From Pseudomonas sp. B6002 (lineage in GTDB: Bacteria > Pseudomonadota > Gammaproteobacteria > Pseudomonadales > Pseudomonadaceae), in the NCBI RefSeq assembly GCF_013385985.1, contig NZ_JACAOY010000042.1, positions 1 through 38,074 on the forward strand: DNA of 38,074 bases, in the 5' to 3' direction. Positions 8,283 to 15,783 of this stretch are shown here, piece by piece; within the stretch, counting starts at the first letter, position 1, and each line of letters begins with the position of its first letter. The position numbers were made by a program, and so were the translations under genes. The notes beneath the pieces were generated by a model that saw only the letters and a list, made by a program, of their open reading frames with translations, searched no databases and had not been told where the DNA came from.

Positions 8283-8298
8283 TGGCACAGAGACTGCA
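8283..8298 (+). promoter_or_regulatory. Sigma54 (-24/-12) promoter for SsuA-C-B-like importer
   Basis: TGGCACAGAGACTGCA matches the sigma54 consensus TGGCAC-N5-TTGCW with the invariant GG and GC separated by 10 bp and a C before the first T. Transcription would begin near 8309, about 92 nt before the ATG at 8401. An SfnR-like activator is encoded at 13222-14298. Confidence 0.65.
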
Positions 8299-8400
8299 TA
8301 TTCCTATAAAGCATGATGGAACATGCCGATTCAGTTTTCTGAATATAAGAAAAAGCCTTCTCTCAACGCCTTGTTCGCTTATGTAGCCCGGAGCTGTTCC

Positions 8401-9357
8401 ATGACCCTCTTCACCACACGTTTACTCGGCGCGTGCGCCCTCGCCCTGTGCCTTAAACCCCAAGCATTTGCCGCGGAAACCGACCCGGCCCAAGTCAACC
8501 TGGATTACGCCTACTACTCGCCGGTGAGCCTGGTGCTCAAGCATTTTGGCTGGCTGGAGCAGGCACTGCCGCAGAGCAAAGTCGGCTGGGTACTGAGCCA
8601 GGGCAGCAACCGCTCGCTGGAATACCTGAACAGCGGTGGCGTGGACTTCGCCTCGTCGGCCAGCCTGTCGGCGGTGTTGAGCCGCGCCAATGGCAGCCCG
8701 ATCAAATCGGTGTACGTCTACAGCCGCGCCGAATGGACCGCGCTCGTGGTGCGCAGGGACTCGCCGTTCAAGAGCGTCACCGACCTCAAGGGCAAGAAAA
8801 TCGCCGCCACCAAGGGCACCGACCCGTACCTGTTCACCCTGCGCAGCCTGCAAAAAGCCGGGCTGAAAAAAGACGACGTGGAACTGGTGCACCTGCAACA
8901 CCCGGACGGCCGCACCGCGCTGGAGAAAGGTGACGTGGACGCCTGGGCCGGCCTCGACCCGCACATGGCCGCCAGCGAAATCCAGGCCGGTTCGCGCCTG
9001 CTGTACCGCAACAAGGACTTCAACAGCTACGGCGTGGTCAGCGTCACCGAGAAGTACGCCAAGGAGCACCCGCAGACCATCACCAAGGTACTCGGTGCCT
9101 ATGAAAAAGCTCGCGACTGGGCGGTGAAACACCCGGATGAATTCGCCAAGTTACTCGCCGACGAGTCCGGCCTGCCGCTGGAAGTGGCCAAGCTGCAATT
9201 GTCGCGTACCGACCTGAGCACGCCCTTCCTGAGCAGCAAGGATGTGGTGGCGTCCAAGGCGGCTGCACCGATTTTGGTGTCCGAAGAGTTGGTGCGCAAA
9301 GGCGTGAATGTGGACCAGGTGATCGACCAGTTGATCGACACCTCGTTCGGCCACTGA
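8401..9357 (+). CDS. Sulfonate-type ABC transporter substrate-binding protein (SsuA-like)
   Basis: 318 residues from ATG 8401 with CGGAG 7 nt upstream; the N-terminal extension from 8323 is not conserved in character and is discarded. A Sec signal peptide (MTLFTTRLLGACALALCLKPQAFA, cleavage before AE) leads into an NMT1/SsuA-type binding fold: LDYAYYSPVSLVLKH, GGVDFASSASLSAVLSRANG, DLKGKKIAATKGTDPYLF, GDVDAWAGLDPHMA. Such proteins collect alkanesulfonates, taurine or sulfate esters in the periplasm. It is followed at 10 bp by the permease and then the ATPase, forming a complete importer. The sigma54 site at 8283 implies induction under sulfur limitation. AtsR-like sulfate ester binding is an alternative. 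Confidence 0.88.
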   Translation: MTLFTTRLLGACALALCLKPQAFAAETDPAQVNLDYAYYSPVSLVLKHFGWLEQALPQSKVGWVLSQGSNRSLEYLNSGGVDFASSASLSAVLSRANGSPIKSVYVYSRAEWTALVVRRDSPFKSVTDLKGKKIAATKGTDPYLFTLRSLQKAGLKKDDVELVHLQHPDGRTALEKGDVDAWAGLDPHMAASEIQAGSRLLYRNKDFNSYGVVSVTEKYAKEHPQTITKVLGAYEKARDWAVKHPDEFAKLLADESGLPLEVAKLQLSRTDLSTPFLSSKDVVASKAAAPILVSEELVRKGVNVDQVIDQLIDTSFGH

Positions 9358-9367
9358 GGAACGCACC

Positions 9368-10195
9368 ATGACAGGCAAAACCCAAGCACTGCCCCTTGCC
9401 GCGCCGGCAGTGATTAACCGCAGCGCGTGGCCGCGCCGCCTCAAGGGGCTGGTGTTGCCGGTGCTGATCCTACTGGTGCTGGAGGTGGTGGTGCGTGTGG
9501 GTTGGCTGCCGTCGTACCAGATGCCTGCGCCCAGCGAGATTGCGGCAACCCTCACCGACCTCGCCGAAGGCGCCTTGTGGAAACACATCAGCGCCAGCCT
9601 GTTGCGGGTGCTGCTGGGCTTTGCCATCGGCGCCGGGCTGGCCCTGGTGTTTGCCGCCTGGGTCGGCCTGAGCCGCGAGGCCGAAGCCTACCTGGAACCG
9701 ACCTTCGCCGGGCTGCGCTCAATTCCGAGCCTGGCCTGGGTGCCTTTGTTGCTGCTGTGGCTGGGCATCGATGAAACCTCGAAGATCGTGCTGATCGCGA
9801 TTGGCGCGTTTTTCCCGGTGTATCTCAACGGTGTGGCGGCGATCCGCGACATCGACCGCAAGCTGGTGGAGGTCGGGCAGATGTACGCTTTCAGCAGGCG
9901 CCGGCTGGTACGGCGAATCCTGTTGCCGGCCGCCCTGCCCGGCCTGTTTACCGGGTTGCGCAGTGGTTTGAGCCTGGCGTGGATGTTCCTGGTGGCTGCC
10001 GAGTTGATCGCCGCCACCAAGGGCCTGGGGTATTTGCTCAGTGACGGGCGGGAAACCTCACGGCCAGACATCGTGCTGGCTGCCATCATCGTGTTGGCGG
10101 TACTCGGCAAGATCACCGACGGTCTGTTGGCGGCGCTGGAAAAACGCTGCCTGGCGTGGCGCGACACCTTCAATGGTCAAGGAGCAGAGCAATGA
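9368..10195 (+). CDS. ABC transporter permease (SsuC-like)
   Basis: 275 residues with about six membrane segments, starting LVLPVLILLVLEVVVRVGWL. The cytoplasmic coupling loop reads KLVEVGQMYAFSRRRLVRRILLPAALPGLFTGLRSGLSLAW, the EAA-type motif of the SsuC/TauC/NrtB branch. Other family marks are PAPSEIAATL and SIPSLAWVPLLLLWLGIDETSKI. It starts 10 bp after the binding-protein gene and ends in a 4-bp ATGA overlap with the ATPase gene, so the three are co-transcribed. It forms the transmembrane channel, probably as a homodimer. Confidence 0.92.
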   Translation: MTGKTQALPLAAPAVINRSAWPRRLKGLVLPVLILLVLEVVVRVGWLPSYQMPAPSEIAATLTDLAEGALWKHISASLLRVLLGFAIGAGLALVFAAWVGLSREAEAYLEPTFAGLRSIPSLAWVPLLLLWLGIDETSKIVLIAIGAFFPVYLNGVAAIRDIDRKLVEVGQMYAFSRRRLVRRILLPAALPGLFTGLRSGLSLAWMFLVAAELIAATKGLGYLLSDGRETSRPDIVLAAIIVLAVLGKITDGLLAALEKRCLAWRDTFNGQGAEQ

Positions 10196-10908
10196 GCAGC
10201 CAACCGTTGTTGCAGATCCATGTTCAGCGCAAAAGCTTCGCCACCACCACCGTGCTCAAGGATGTGCGCCTGGCCTTGCAACCGCGTGAGGCCGTCAGCC
10301 TGCTGGGTCCCAGTGGGTGCGGCAAAAGCACACTGCTGCGGATCGTGGCCGGGTTGGAGCAGGACTATCAAGGTGAGCTACGCAGCCCCGAGGGCGAGGT
10401 CGCGTTCGTGTTCCAGGAACCCCGGCTGATGCCTTGGCTCACGGTGGAACAGAACATCGGTTTCAGCGATGACGACCGTTATGACAAAGCCTGGGTCACG
10501 CAATTGATCGAAGAAGTCGGCCTCAAGGGCTTCGCCCAGGCCCTGCCCAAGGCGTTGTCCGGCGGCATGGCGCAACGGGTGGCCATCGCGCGCGGCTTGT
10601 ATTCGCGCCCACAGGTGTTGCTGCTGGATGAGCCGTTCAGTGCGGTGGATGCCTTCACCCGCATGAAGCTGCAGGACTTGCTGCTGCAACTGGCGGCACA
10701 CCATGCCATCGCGTTGCTGCTGGTGACCCATGATGTGGATGAGGCGCTGTATTTAAGTGATCGGGTATTGGTGATGGACAACCGGCCGAGCAGTATTCGT
10801 CAGGAACTCGCGGTGGATTTACCGCACCCGCGTGACCGGCGTGATCCGTTGCTGGCCCAGCTCAAGGCGTTGTCTTTGACCGAGCTGCAACGCGCCCACG
10901 TGATCTGA
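10192..10908 (+). CDS. ABC transporter ATP-binding protein (SsuB-like)
   Basis: 238 residues from ATG 10192 (GGAG at 10181). Complete nucleotide-binding domain: Walker A LLGPSGCGKSTLLRIV, Q-loop FVFQEPRLMPW, signature LSGGMAQRVAIARGL, Walker B VLLLDEPFSAVD, switch His LVTHDVDEAL. The Q-loop RLMPW and the ending are characteristic of SsuB/TauB ATPases. It powers the importer formed with the two upstream genes. The operon carries no monooxygenase or reductase, so desulfonation must be done by enzymes encoded elsewhere, possibly those at 17023, 22510 or 29572. The end converges on FecR across a REP doublet. Confidence 0.93.
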   Translation: MSSQPLLQIHVQRKSFATTTVLKDVRLALQPREAVSLLGPSGCGKSTLLRIVAGLEQDYQGELRSPEGEVAFVFQEPRLMPWLTVEQNIGFSDDDRYDKAWVTQLIEEVGLKGFAQALPKALSGGMAQRVAIARGLYSRPQVLLLDEPFSAVDAFTRMKLQDLLLQLAAHHAIALLLVTHDVDEALYLSDRVLVMDNRPSSIRQELAVDLPHPRDRRDPLLAQLKALSLTELQRAHVI

Positions 10909-10950
10909 CCCGATCCTTGCCGGCGTTGGCGATTTTACTGACGCTGCGCC

Positions 10951-11020
10951 CTGTAGGAGCCCGGCTTGCCGGCGATGGGGCCCTTGAGGACGCCATCGCC
11001 GGCAAGCCGGGCTCCTACAA
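10951..11020. repeat. REP doublet, GTAGGAGCCCGG subtype
   Basis: Forward copy at 10952-10976 and inverted copy at 10995-11019 with a short 18-bp spacer. It separates the convergent SsuB-like and FecR-like genes, which end on either side. Confidence 0.92.
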
Positions 11021-11027
11021 GGTTGTG

Positions 11028-11954
11028 TCAGGCCAGGGATTTGCGGGGGGTCAGGGTGACCCAGTAACGGGTGCGTGCGTGCACTTCCAGGCCGAGGGTT
11101 GAGGCCAACAGGGTGAGGATGCGATCAGTGTCATCCAGGCGAAAACTGCCGGTGACTCGTAGCGCTTCCAGGCTTGGGTCCCAGCGCAACACGCCCGGAC
11201 GATAACGCTCCAGCTCGCGCAGAAAGTCACCCAGCGTTTGGTTCTGCGCCGTCAGCACACCGTCACGCCAGCCCAGTTGCGACACGTCAAACGGTGTCCA
11301 CGCGCCCAGTCCGCTGGCCTTCAGCGACGCTTGCTGGCCCGCCTGCAACGTTGCCATTTGCCCATTCAAGTCGCGCACCTGCACGGAGCCCTTGAGCACC
11401 GACACCCGGCAACCCGCAGCCAGTTGCCGCACGCAAATGTCGGCCTCCCTCACCTCCAACTCGCCGTAGCGCGTGCGCAGCGTCATCGCGGCCACACCGG
11501 GTACGGTCAGCGCCAGCTCACCGTCTACAAGGGTGATACGGTGCTGCGCGAGGTTCACATCCACCGCCGTCGCGGTATTGAGCTGCAAGCTGCCGCCGTC
11601 CGCCAATGGCAGGCGCTTGCGCTCGCCGGTGGCGGTGTGCAGGTCGGCACGCCAGGTCTCGATGGGCAATTGGCGGCTGATCAGCCAGGCCGTCGGCACC
11701 AGTGCCGCGAGGCCCAGCGCACGCTTGAGCACGGCGCGTCGCCCAGGCTGCGGGCGGTCGAGGCTGGCCATCGCCAGCGCCGGGGGCAAGTCGTTGAAAC
11801 GCTGGCGCAATGACTGGGCTTTCTGCCAGGTCTGTTCGTGTTGAGGGTGGCTGTCGCGCCATTGCTGCAAGTTGGCGTGATCGCCTTCGGTGGCTGCGCC
11901 GGATTCCAGCAGCGCCAGCCATTGCGCAGCGGCGCGGGCGACGTCGCGGCTCAC
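11028..11954 (-). CDS. FecR-family anti-sigma factor/regulator
   Basis: 308 residues from GTG 11954, chosen because it overlaps the sigma-factor stop as GTGA and because VSRDVARAAAQWLALLESG is the expected start of the cytoplasmic DUF4880 domain. A single membrane segment follows (AVLKRALGLAALVPTAWLI), then the FecR periplasmic domain (DLHTATGERKRLPLADGGSLQLNTAT...) and a C-terminal STN-like domain ending VHARTRYWVTLTPR. Such proteins sense a transducing TonB receptor and control the cognate ECF sigma factor. No receptor with an N-terminal signalling domain is adjacent; the only TonB receptor in the window (19929) lacks it. Translational coupling to the sigma gene is clear. Confidence 0.92.
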   Translation of the reverse strand: MSRDVARAAAQWLALLESGAATEGDHANLQQWRDSHPQHEQTWQKAQSLRQRFNDLPPALAMASLDRPQPGRRAVLKRALGLAALVPTAWLISRQLPIETWRADLHTATGERKRLPLADGGSLQLNTATAVDVNLAQHRITLVDGELALTVPGVAAMTLRTRYGELEVREADICVRQLAAGCRVSVLKGSVQVRDLNGQMATLQAGQQASLKASGLGAWTPFDVSQLGWRDGVLTAQNQTLGDFLRELERYRPGVLRWDPSLEALRVTGSFRLDDTDRILTLLASTLGLEVHARTRYWVTLTPRKSLA

Positions 11955-12469
11955 AGGTCCACCAGCAAGCAATGCTCGTAGGCCTGGGCCATGTAGCGTT
12001 TTACCGTGCGTTCGGACACCTCCAGCCGCTCGGCAATCTCGCGATAGCCCAAGCCTTCCAGCTGGCTCCACAGAAATGCACGGCGCACCAGCGTCGGCAA
12101 GCCGTCGAGCAACTCATCCAGGGCCTGCAGGGTTTCCAGCAACAGCCAGCGTTGTTCCGGCGACGGCACGCACGCTTCAGGCAGGTTCGCCAAAGCGTTC
12201 AGGTAAGCCTGCTCGAGACTGCGCCGTTGATGAAAATTCACCAGCAGGCGCTTGCCGACCGTCACGAGATACGCCCGGGGCTCCTGCATCTGCGCGACCG
12301 GTTGAGCACTGGCCAGCACCCGCAGGAACGTATCCTGGCTCAGGTCCGCTGCATCCCAGGCGTTACCCAGGCGGCGGCGCAACCAGCTTTCCAGCCAGCT
12401 GCGATGGTCGCGGTACAGGCTCGACAGCGTGTGTTCCGGGGCGTGGGTCGAGGCAACAGCATCATTCAT
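11951..12469 (-). CDS. FecI-family ECF sigma factor
   Basis: 172 residues. Region 2 reads LYRDHRSWLESWLRRRLGNAWDAADLSQDTFLRVLA with the DLxQDTF core-binding helix, followed by PRAYLVTVGKRLLVNFHQRR. Region 4 is LPTLVRRAFLWSQLEGLGYREIAERLEVSERTVKRYMAQAYEHC, a helix-turn-helix for -35 recognition. It belongs to the iron-starvation FecI branch and overlaps its FecR partner by 4 bp. A Fur-box-like sequence at 12500-12518 lies just upstream, so iron repression is likely. Its target promoter is probably outside the window. Confidence 0.93.
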   Translation of the reverse strand: MNDAVASTHAPEHTLSSLYRDHRSWLESWLRRRLGNAWDAADLSQDTFLRVLASAQPVAQMQEPRAYLVTVGKRLLVNFHQRRSLEQAYLNALANLPEACVPSPEQRWLLLETLQALDELLDGLPTLVRRAFLWSQLEGLGYREIAERLEVSERTVKRYMAQAYEHCLLVDL

Positions 12470-12499
12470 GGCAACAGACCTGCGCGGCGCGAGTGAGTC

Positions 12500-12518
12500 T
12501 CAAATGAGATTCATTCTA
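12500..12518. promoter_or_regulatory. Candidate Fur box upstream of fecI-like gene
   Basis: AATGA-GAT-TCATT forms a perfect 5-3-5 palindrome at 12503-12515. The 19-bp window matches 12 of 19 positions of the GATAATGATAATCATTATC consensus by my count. It sits 31 bp before the sigma-factor start, where Fur would block the promoter. Confidence 0.6.
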
Positions 12519-12561
12519 TTTAATAACGCGTCGGCACACCATGCCCTTTTCAACATTGCGT

Positions 12562-13179
12562 TTATGCAGACACCTCTGCATCAAACACCTGCCCGCGTCC
12601 CACCACACGCCCAGGCGCCAGCACGGCACCGGGCGCCAACACCGCATTGGCACCGATGCGGCATTGATCACCGAGCAACGCGCCAAACTTGTCGCAACCC
12701 GTACGCTGCAAATGCCCGTCGACACGCACCAGCACTTCCTTGTCTGCGCGCTCATTGCGGTAGTTGGCAACAATGCTTCCGGCTTCCAGGTTGATGCCAT
12801 GGCCCAGCACCGAATCGCCGACGAAGTTGAAATGCGCCAGCTTGCTGCCACGGAAGACAAAGGAGGTTTTCAGTTCGGCGCCAGGGCCGATGATGCACTG
12901 CGCGTCCAGCCAGCAGCCGCCGCGCAGCAACGAACCACTGGCGATAAAACACTCGGCGCCGATGATCAACGGGCCCTTGAGCAAGGCGCCCGGCTCCACG
13001 ATAGCCGTGCGGTGAACCGCCACGTCGCCGTCGATGTGGTAGTCGTCAGCGGGCAACTCGGCGAGCAGTTGGCGAACGATCGCCGGTGCCTGGGTGACCA
13101 GCGCCCAGGGCGCAAGGTCTGCCCACGGCGCCAGCGCAGAGGTGGAAAAATCGGCGATAAAGTCGCTCAGTCGGATCAA
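12562..13179 (-). CDS. Left-handed beta-helix (hexapeptide) acyltransferase-like protein
   Basis: 205 residues. The start is TTG at 13179, supported by GGAGGG seven bases upstream; there is no ATG in a good place. The middle is hexapeptide repeat: HRTAIVEPGALLKGPLIIGAECFIASGSLLRGGCWL, then GAELKTSFVFRGSKLAHFNFVGDSVLGHGINLEAGSIVANYRN, and a final GANAVLAPGAVLAPGRVVGRGQ. This resembles the acetyltransferase half of GlmU and sugar-nucleotide modifying enzymes, but it has no pyrophosphorylase domain. It begins 42 bp after the SfnR-like gene on the same strand and may be co-transcribed. The substrate cannot be told. Confidence 0.8.
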   Translation of the reverse strand: MIRLSDFIADFSTSALAPWADLAPWALVTQAPAIVRQLLAELPADDYHIDGDVAVHRTAIVEPGALLKGPLIIGAECFIASGSLLRGGCWLDAQCIIGPGAELKTSFVFRGSKLAHFNFVGDSVLGHGINLEAGSIVANYRNERADKEVLVRVDGHLQRTGCDKFGALLGDQCRIGANAVLAPGAVLAPGRVVGRGQVFDAEVSA

Positions 13180-13221
13180 CGTCGAACCCTCCAGTAGTGA
13201 GAGAAGTTCGAAAACCTAGCA

Positions 13222-14298
13222 TTACTGGCCGTCGAGTAATACCGGTTTGCCCAGCTCGCCGATTTTTTCCAGCCGGGCACGCACGATGTTGCGGCTGATA
13301 TTGAGCAGCCGCCCCGTCTGCAATTGGTTGCCGTGGCAGTAGCGATAAGCCGCGCGAAAGATCGTTTCTTCGATGTGCTCGTACAGGTCCGGGATGTTCT
13401 GTTCGAACAACGCATTCAATGCGCTTTCCAGATCCACCGGGCCGCTCAACGCAGGCACTGCATGACTGGCTTCCTCCTGGCGAATGCCCGAAGAACGCAT
13501 GTCCACCAGGTGCAAATCCGCTGGCTGCACCAACTGGTTACGGCACACCAACAGTGCATGGTGGATCGCGTTTTCCAGCTCACGGATATTGCCCGGCCAA
13601 CTGTGTTCGAGCATCTTGCGCTCGGCCTCGCTACTCAGGCTCGCGCGGTTGTAACCCAGGCGCTGGCAGTGTTCCTCCAGGAAGAATTCAGCCAGGGGCA
13701 GGATGTCGCCCGGGCGTTCGCGCAAGGGTGGCAGGCGGATGGTTGCGACGTGCAAACGGTAGAACAGGTCTTCACGAAAATGCCCGGCCACCACCGCATC
13801 GGCCAGGTTGACGTTGGTGGCGGCCACCAGCCGCACATTGATCGGGATCGGTGTGCGCGAGCCCAGGCGCACCACTTCACGCTCCTGCAGCACGCGCAGT
13901 AACTTGACCTGCATGTTCAGCGGCAGGTCGCCGATTTCATCGAGAAACAAGGTGCCGCCATTCGCCGCTTCGAACCAACCGGCCTTGTGGGTGGTAGCGC
14001 CGGTGAAGGCGCCCTTTTCATGGCCGAACAGCTCACTTTCCACCAGGGTTTCAGCAAAGGCGCCGCAGTTGACCGCCACAAACGGTTCCCGCCCGCGACG
14101 GCTCAGGGTGTGGATGTGCCGCGCCACCAATTCCTTGCCGGTGCCGGTCTCGCCGATGATCAAGGTGTTGGCTTCGCTGGGGGCCAGGCGCTCGATGCGC
14201 GCCAGCAATTCCTGGGAGCGCGGGTCCTTGAAGACCAGCACAGTGGCACGCACCGACTTAGTCAATTCACGGGCATTGGGATGGGTGATCAGCGACAT
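13222..14298 (-). CDS. sfnR: SfnR-like sigma54-dependent transcriptional activator
   Basis: 358 residues from ATG 14298 (CAGGAA seven bases upstream); a TTG further out is not needed. Only ~40 residues precede the AAA+ domain, so there is no sensory domain, as in SfnR, the short activator of dimethyl sulfone and organosulfur genes in Pseudomonas. Walker A GETGTGKE (49-56), the sigma54-contact loop GAFTGA (96-101), Walker [13 protein letters not shown] (114-125) and a Fis-type C-terminal helix-turn-helix ([21 protein letters not shown]) are all present. With no sensor, activity is probably set by its expression under CysB and sulfur starvation. Four sigma54 sites nearby are its likely targets. 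Another short activator of the same class remains possible. Confidence 0.8.
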   Translation of the reverse strand: MSLITHPNARELTKSVRATVLVFKDPRSQELLARIERLAPSEANTLIIGETGTGKELVARHIHTLSRRGREPFVAVNCGAFAETLVESELFGHEKGAFTGATTHKAGWFEAANGGTLFLDEIGDLPLNMQVKLLRVLQEREVVRLGSRTPIPINVRLVAATNVNLADAVVAGHFREDLFYRLHVATIRLPPLRERPGDILPLAEFFLEEHCQRLGYNRASLSSEAERKMLEHSWPGNIRELENAIHHALLVCRNQLVQPADLHLVDMRSSGIRQEEASHAVPALSGPVDLESALNALFEQNIPDLYEHIEETIFRAAYRYCHGNQLQTGRLLNISRNIVRARLEKIGELGKPVLLDGQ

Positions 14299-14359
14299 GG
14301 TGCATTCCTGGCAGTAAAAGCGCGTGCTCAATAGTGCATGAACTTCTCTAGACCATTTA

Positions 14360-14365
14360 ATTATA
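14360..14365 (-). promoter_or_regulatory. Candidate -10 element for the sfnR-like gene
   Basis: On the minus strand this is an exact TATAAT in an AT-rich stretch. No good -35 lies 16-18 bp upstream, which would fit an activator-dependent promoter such as one under CysB. Start would be near 14353, giving a leader of about 55 nt. Confidence 0.4.
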
Positions 14366-14418
14366 AATTAATATTTATATATTCCCTGATCGAATATACC
14401 AACAACCCGACACCCCGC

Positions 14419-14470
14419 TGCTGCTGGAGCAGCAATCAGCCAGCACTTGCGTGTTTGCTCATCAGCAGCA
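14419..14470. promoter_or_regulatory. Candidate enhancer palindromes upstream of 14544 sigma54 promoter
   Basis: TGCTG-GAG-CAGCA is perfect at 14422-14434, extending to TGCTGC-TGGA-GCAGCA from 14419. A weaker partner, TTGCT-CAT-CAGCA, spans 14455-14467. They sit about 143 and 110 bp upstream of the start expected near 14571. The same TGCTG-N3-CAGCA form recurs at 32823-32835. Confidence 0.5.
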
Positions 14471-14543
14471 CGGGTGAAGCGCCCCCCTGGCCGAATCGTT
14501 GGAACCCTTGCCCCACGCGGGCTAGAGCGATTGTGACAGCGCC

Positions 14544-14559
14544 TGGCATGCAATCTGCT
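14544..14559 (+). promoter_or_regulatory. Sigma54 (-24/-12) promoter for the plus-strand sulfur operon
   Basis: TGGCATGCAATCTGCT has the GG-N10-GC spacing and matches TGGCAC-N5-TTGCW at most positions. Predicted start is near 14571, giving a ~130-nt leader that contains a REP doublet before the ATG at 14701. Confidence 0.6.
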
Positions 14560-14583
14560 CTCTCCCTCCCAACACGATTCCAC

Positions 14584-14669
14584 CTGTAGGAGCCGGCTTG
14601 CCGGCGATGGCGTCTGTTCAGACGTCGCAAGGCTCAAGAGCCTCATCGCCGGCAAGCCGGCTCCTACAG
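14584..14669. repeat. REP doublet inside predicted leader
   Basis: Forward copy at 14585-14608 and inverted copy at 14645-14668. It lies between the sigma54 promoter at 14544 and the ATG at 14701, so it would be transcribed as a stable hairpin in the 5' leader. Confidence 0.92.
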
Positions 14670-14700
14670 GGGATCGCTCATTCAGGTAGGGAGAACGCCC

Positions 14701-15768
14701 ATGAAAAACGTTTGGCGCAAGAGCATCGCGGTGCTGTTCGGGGTGCTGGCATTCAGCGCAGTCCACGCGGAACCGACCTCGGTAAAAATCGCCATCGTCG
14801 CCTACACCCAAGGTGGCAAACCGGTGTTCGGCGGCATCGCCGGGCGGGTGATCGAGGACGGTTGGCTGGAGGCGCAACTGCGCGAACGCGGGGTGAAGCT
14901 CGAATGGATCGCCCTGCCCCACGCCGGCGCCGGCCCGCAGATCAACGAAGGCTTCAGCAACAACAGCCTGGACTTCGCCGTACGCGGTGACTTGCCTTCG
15001 GTGATCGCCGGCGCCGGCGGCGTGCCAGGCAAGTTGATCGTGCCCGGTGGTAGCGGCAACAACATTTACCTGGTGGTGCCCGAAGGCTCCAGCGCCAAGA
15101 CCATCGAAGACCTCAAGGGCAAGCGCCTGGCCCTGCACCGTGGCCGGCCGTGGGAGTTCGCGTTCAGCAACTTCCTGGCGAGCAAAGGTTTGACCCTCGA
15201 CGACTTCAAGATCGCCAACCTCAACCCACAGGTCGGCGCCGCTGCCGTGTCGGCGGGCAAGGTCGATGCCGCCGTGCTGCTCAGCGAGGCTTATGCCCTG
15301 GAAGACAAGGGCGTCGGCAAGATCATCTGGTCGACCAAGCAAGGCAGCAACGACTGGCGCCTGGTCTCCGACCTGTGGGGCACCGAGGCCTTCGTGAAGC
15401 AGTACCCGGACATTACCCAGTTGCTCGCCACCGCCTGGGTGAAGGCGGCGTGGTGGATTTCCCAACCGCAGAACCAGGACGCCTATTACCAATTGTCTTC
15501 CCGTGCCGGCACCGCCGAAAGCGTGCTGCGCCGCGACGATCAAAACGACCCGGTGGCCTGGAAGGAACGCTGGGCACCGAAAAGCGATGCGCAGCTCAAG
15601 GCCCACTACCAGGCGCTCACCGCCTATGCCCTGGCCAACCACCTGATTCGCGACACCTACGACATCGGCCCGTCATTGGCCACCGGCTTTACCAACCAGG
15701 CGCTGATCGACCTGAAACTCACCGACTACTGGCCGGCCCTGCGTGGCCAGGTCAGCACTAATCCGTAA
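14701..15768 (+). CDS. Sulfonate-type ABC substrate-binding protein, first gene of sigma54 operon
   Basis: 355 residues with a Sec signal peptide (MKNVWRKSIAVLFGVLAFSAVHA). The NMT1/SsuA-like fold is seen in VKIAIVAYTQGGKPVFGG, INEGFSNNSLDFAVRGDLPSVIAGAGG, DLKGKRLALHRGRPWEFAFSNFLASKG and GKVDAAVLLSEAYAL. AGGGAG precedes the ATG. No permease or ATPase lies in this operon, so it may deliver its ligand to the SsuC/SsuB-like pair at 9368-10908 or to a transporter elsewhere. The 15-bp gap to the next gene and the upstream sigma54 site argue for one transcript running at least to 19789. Confidence 0.88.
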   Translation: MKNVWRKSIAVLFGVLAFSAVHAEPTSVKIAIVAYTQGGKPVFGGIAGRVIEDGWLEAQLRERGVKLEWIALPHAGAGPQINEGFSNNSLDFAVRGDLPSVIAGAGGVPGKLIVPGGSGNNIYLVVPEGSSAKTIEDLKGKRLALHRGRPWEFAFSNFLASKGLTLDDFKIANLNPQVGAAAVSAGKVDAAVLLSEAYALEDKGVGKIIWSTKQGSNDWRLVSDLWGTEAFVKQYPDITQLLATAWVKAAWWISQPQNQDAYYQLSSRAGTAESVLRRDDQNDPVAWKERWAPKSDAQLKAHYQALTAYALANHLIRDTYDIGPSLATGFTNQALIDLKLTDYWPALRGQVSTNP

Positions 15769-15783
15769 TAGGGAAATGACTGA

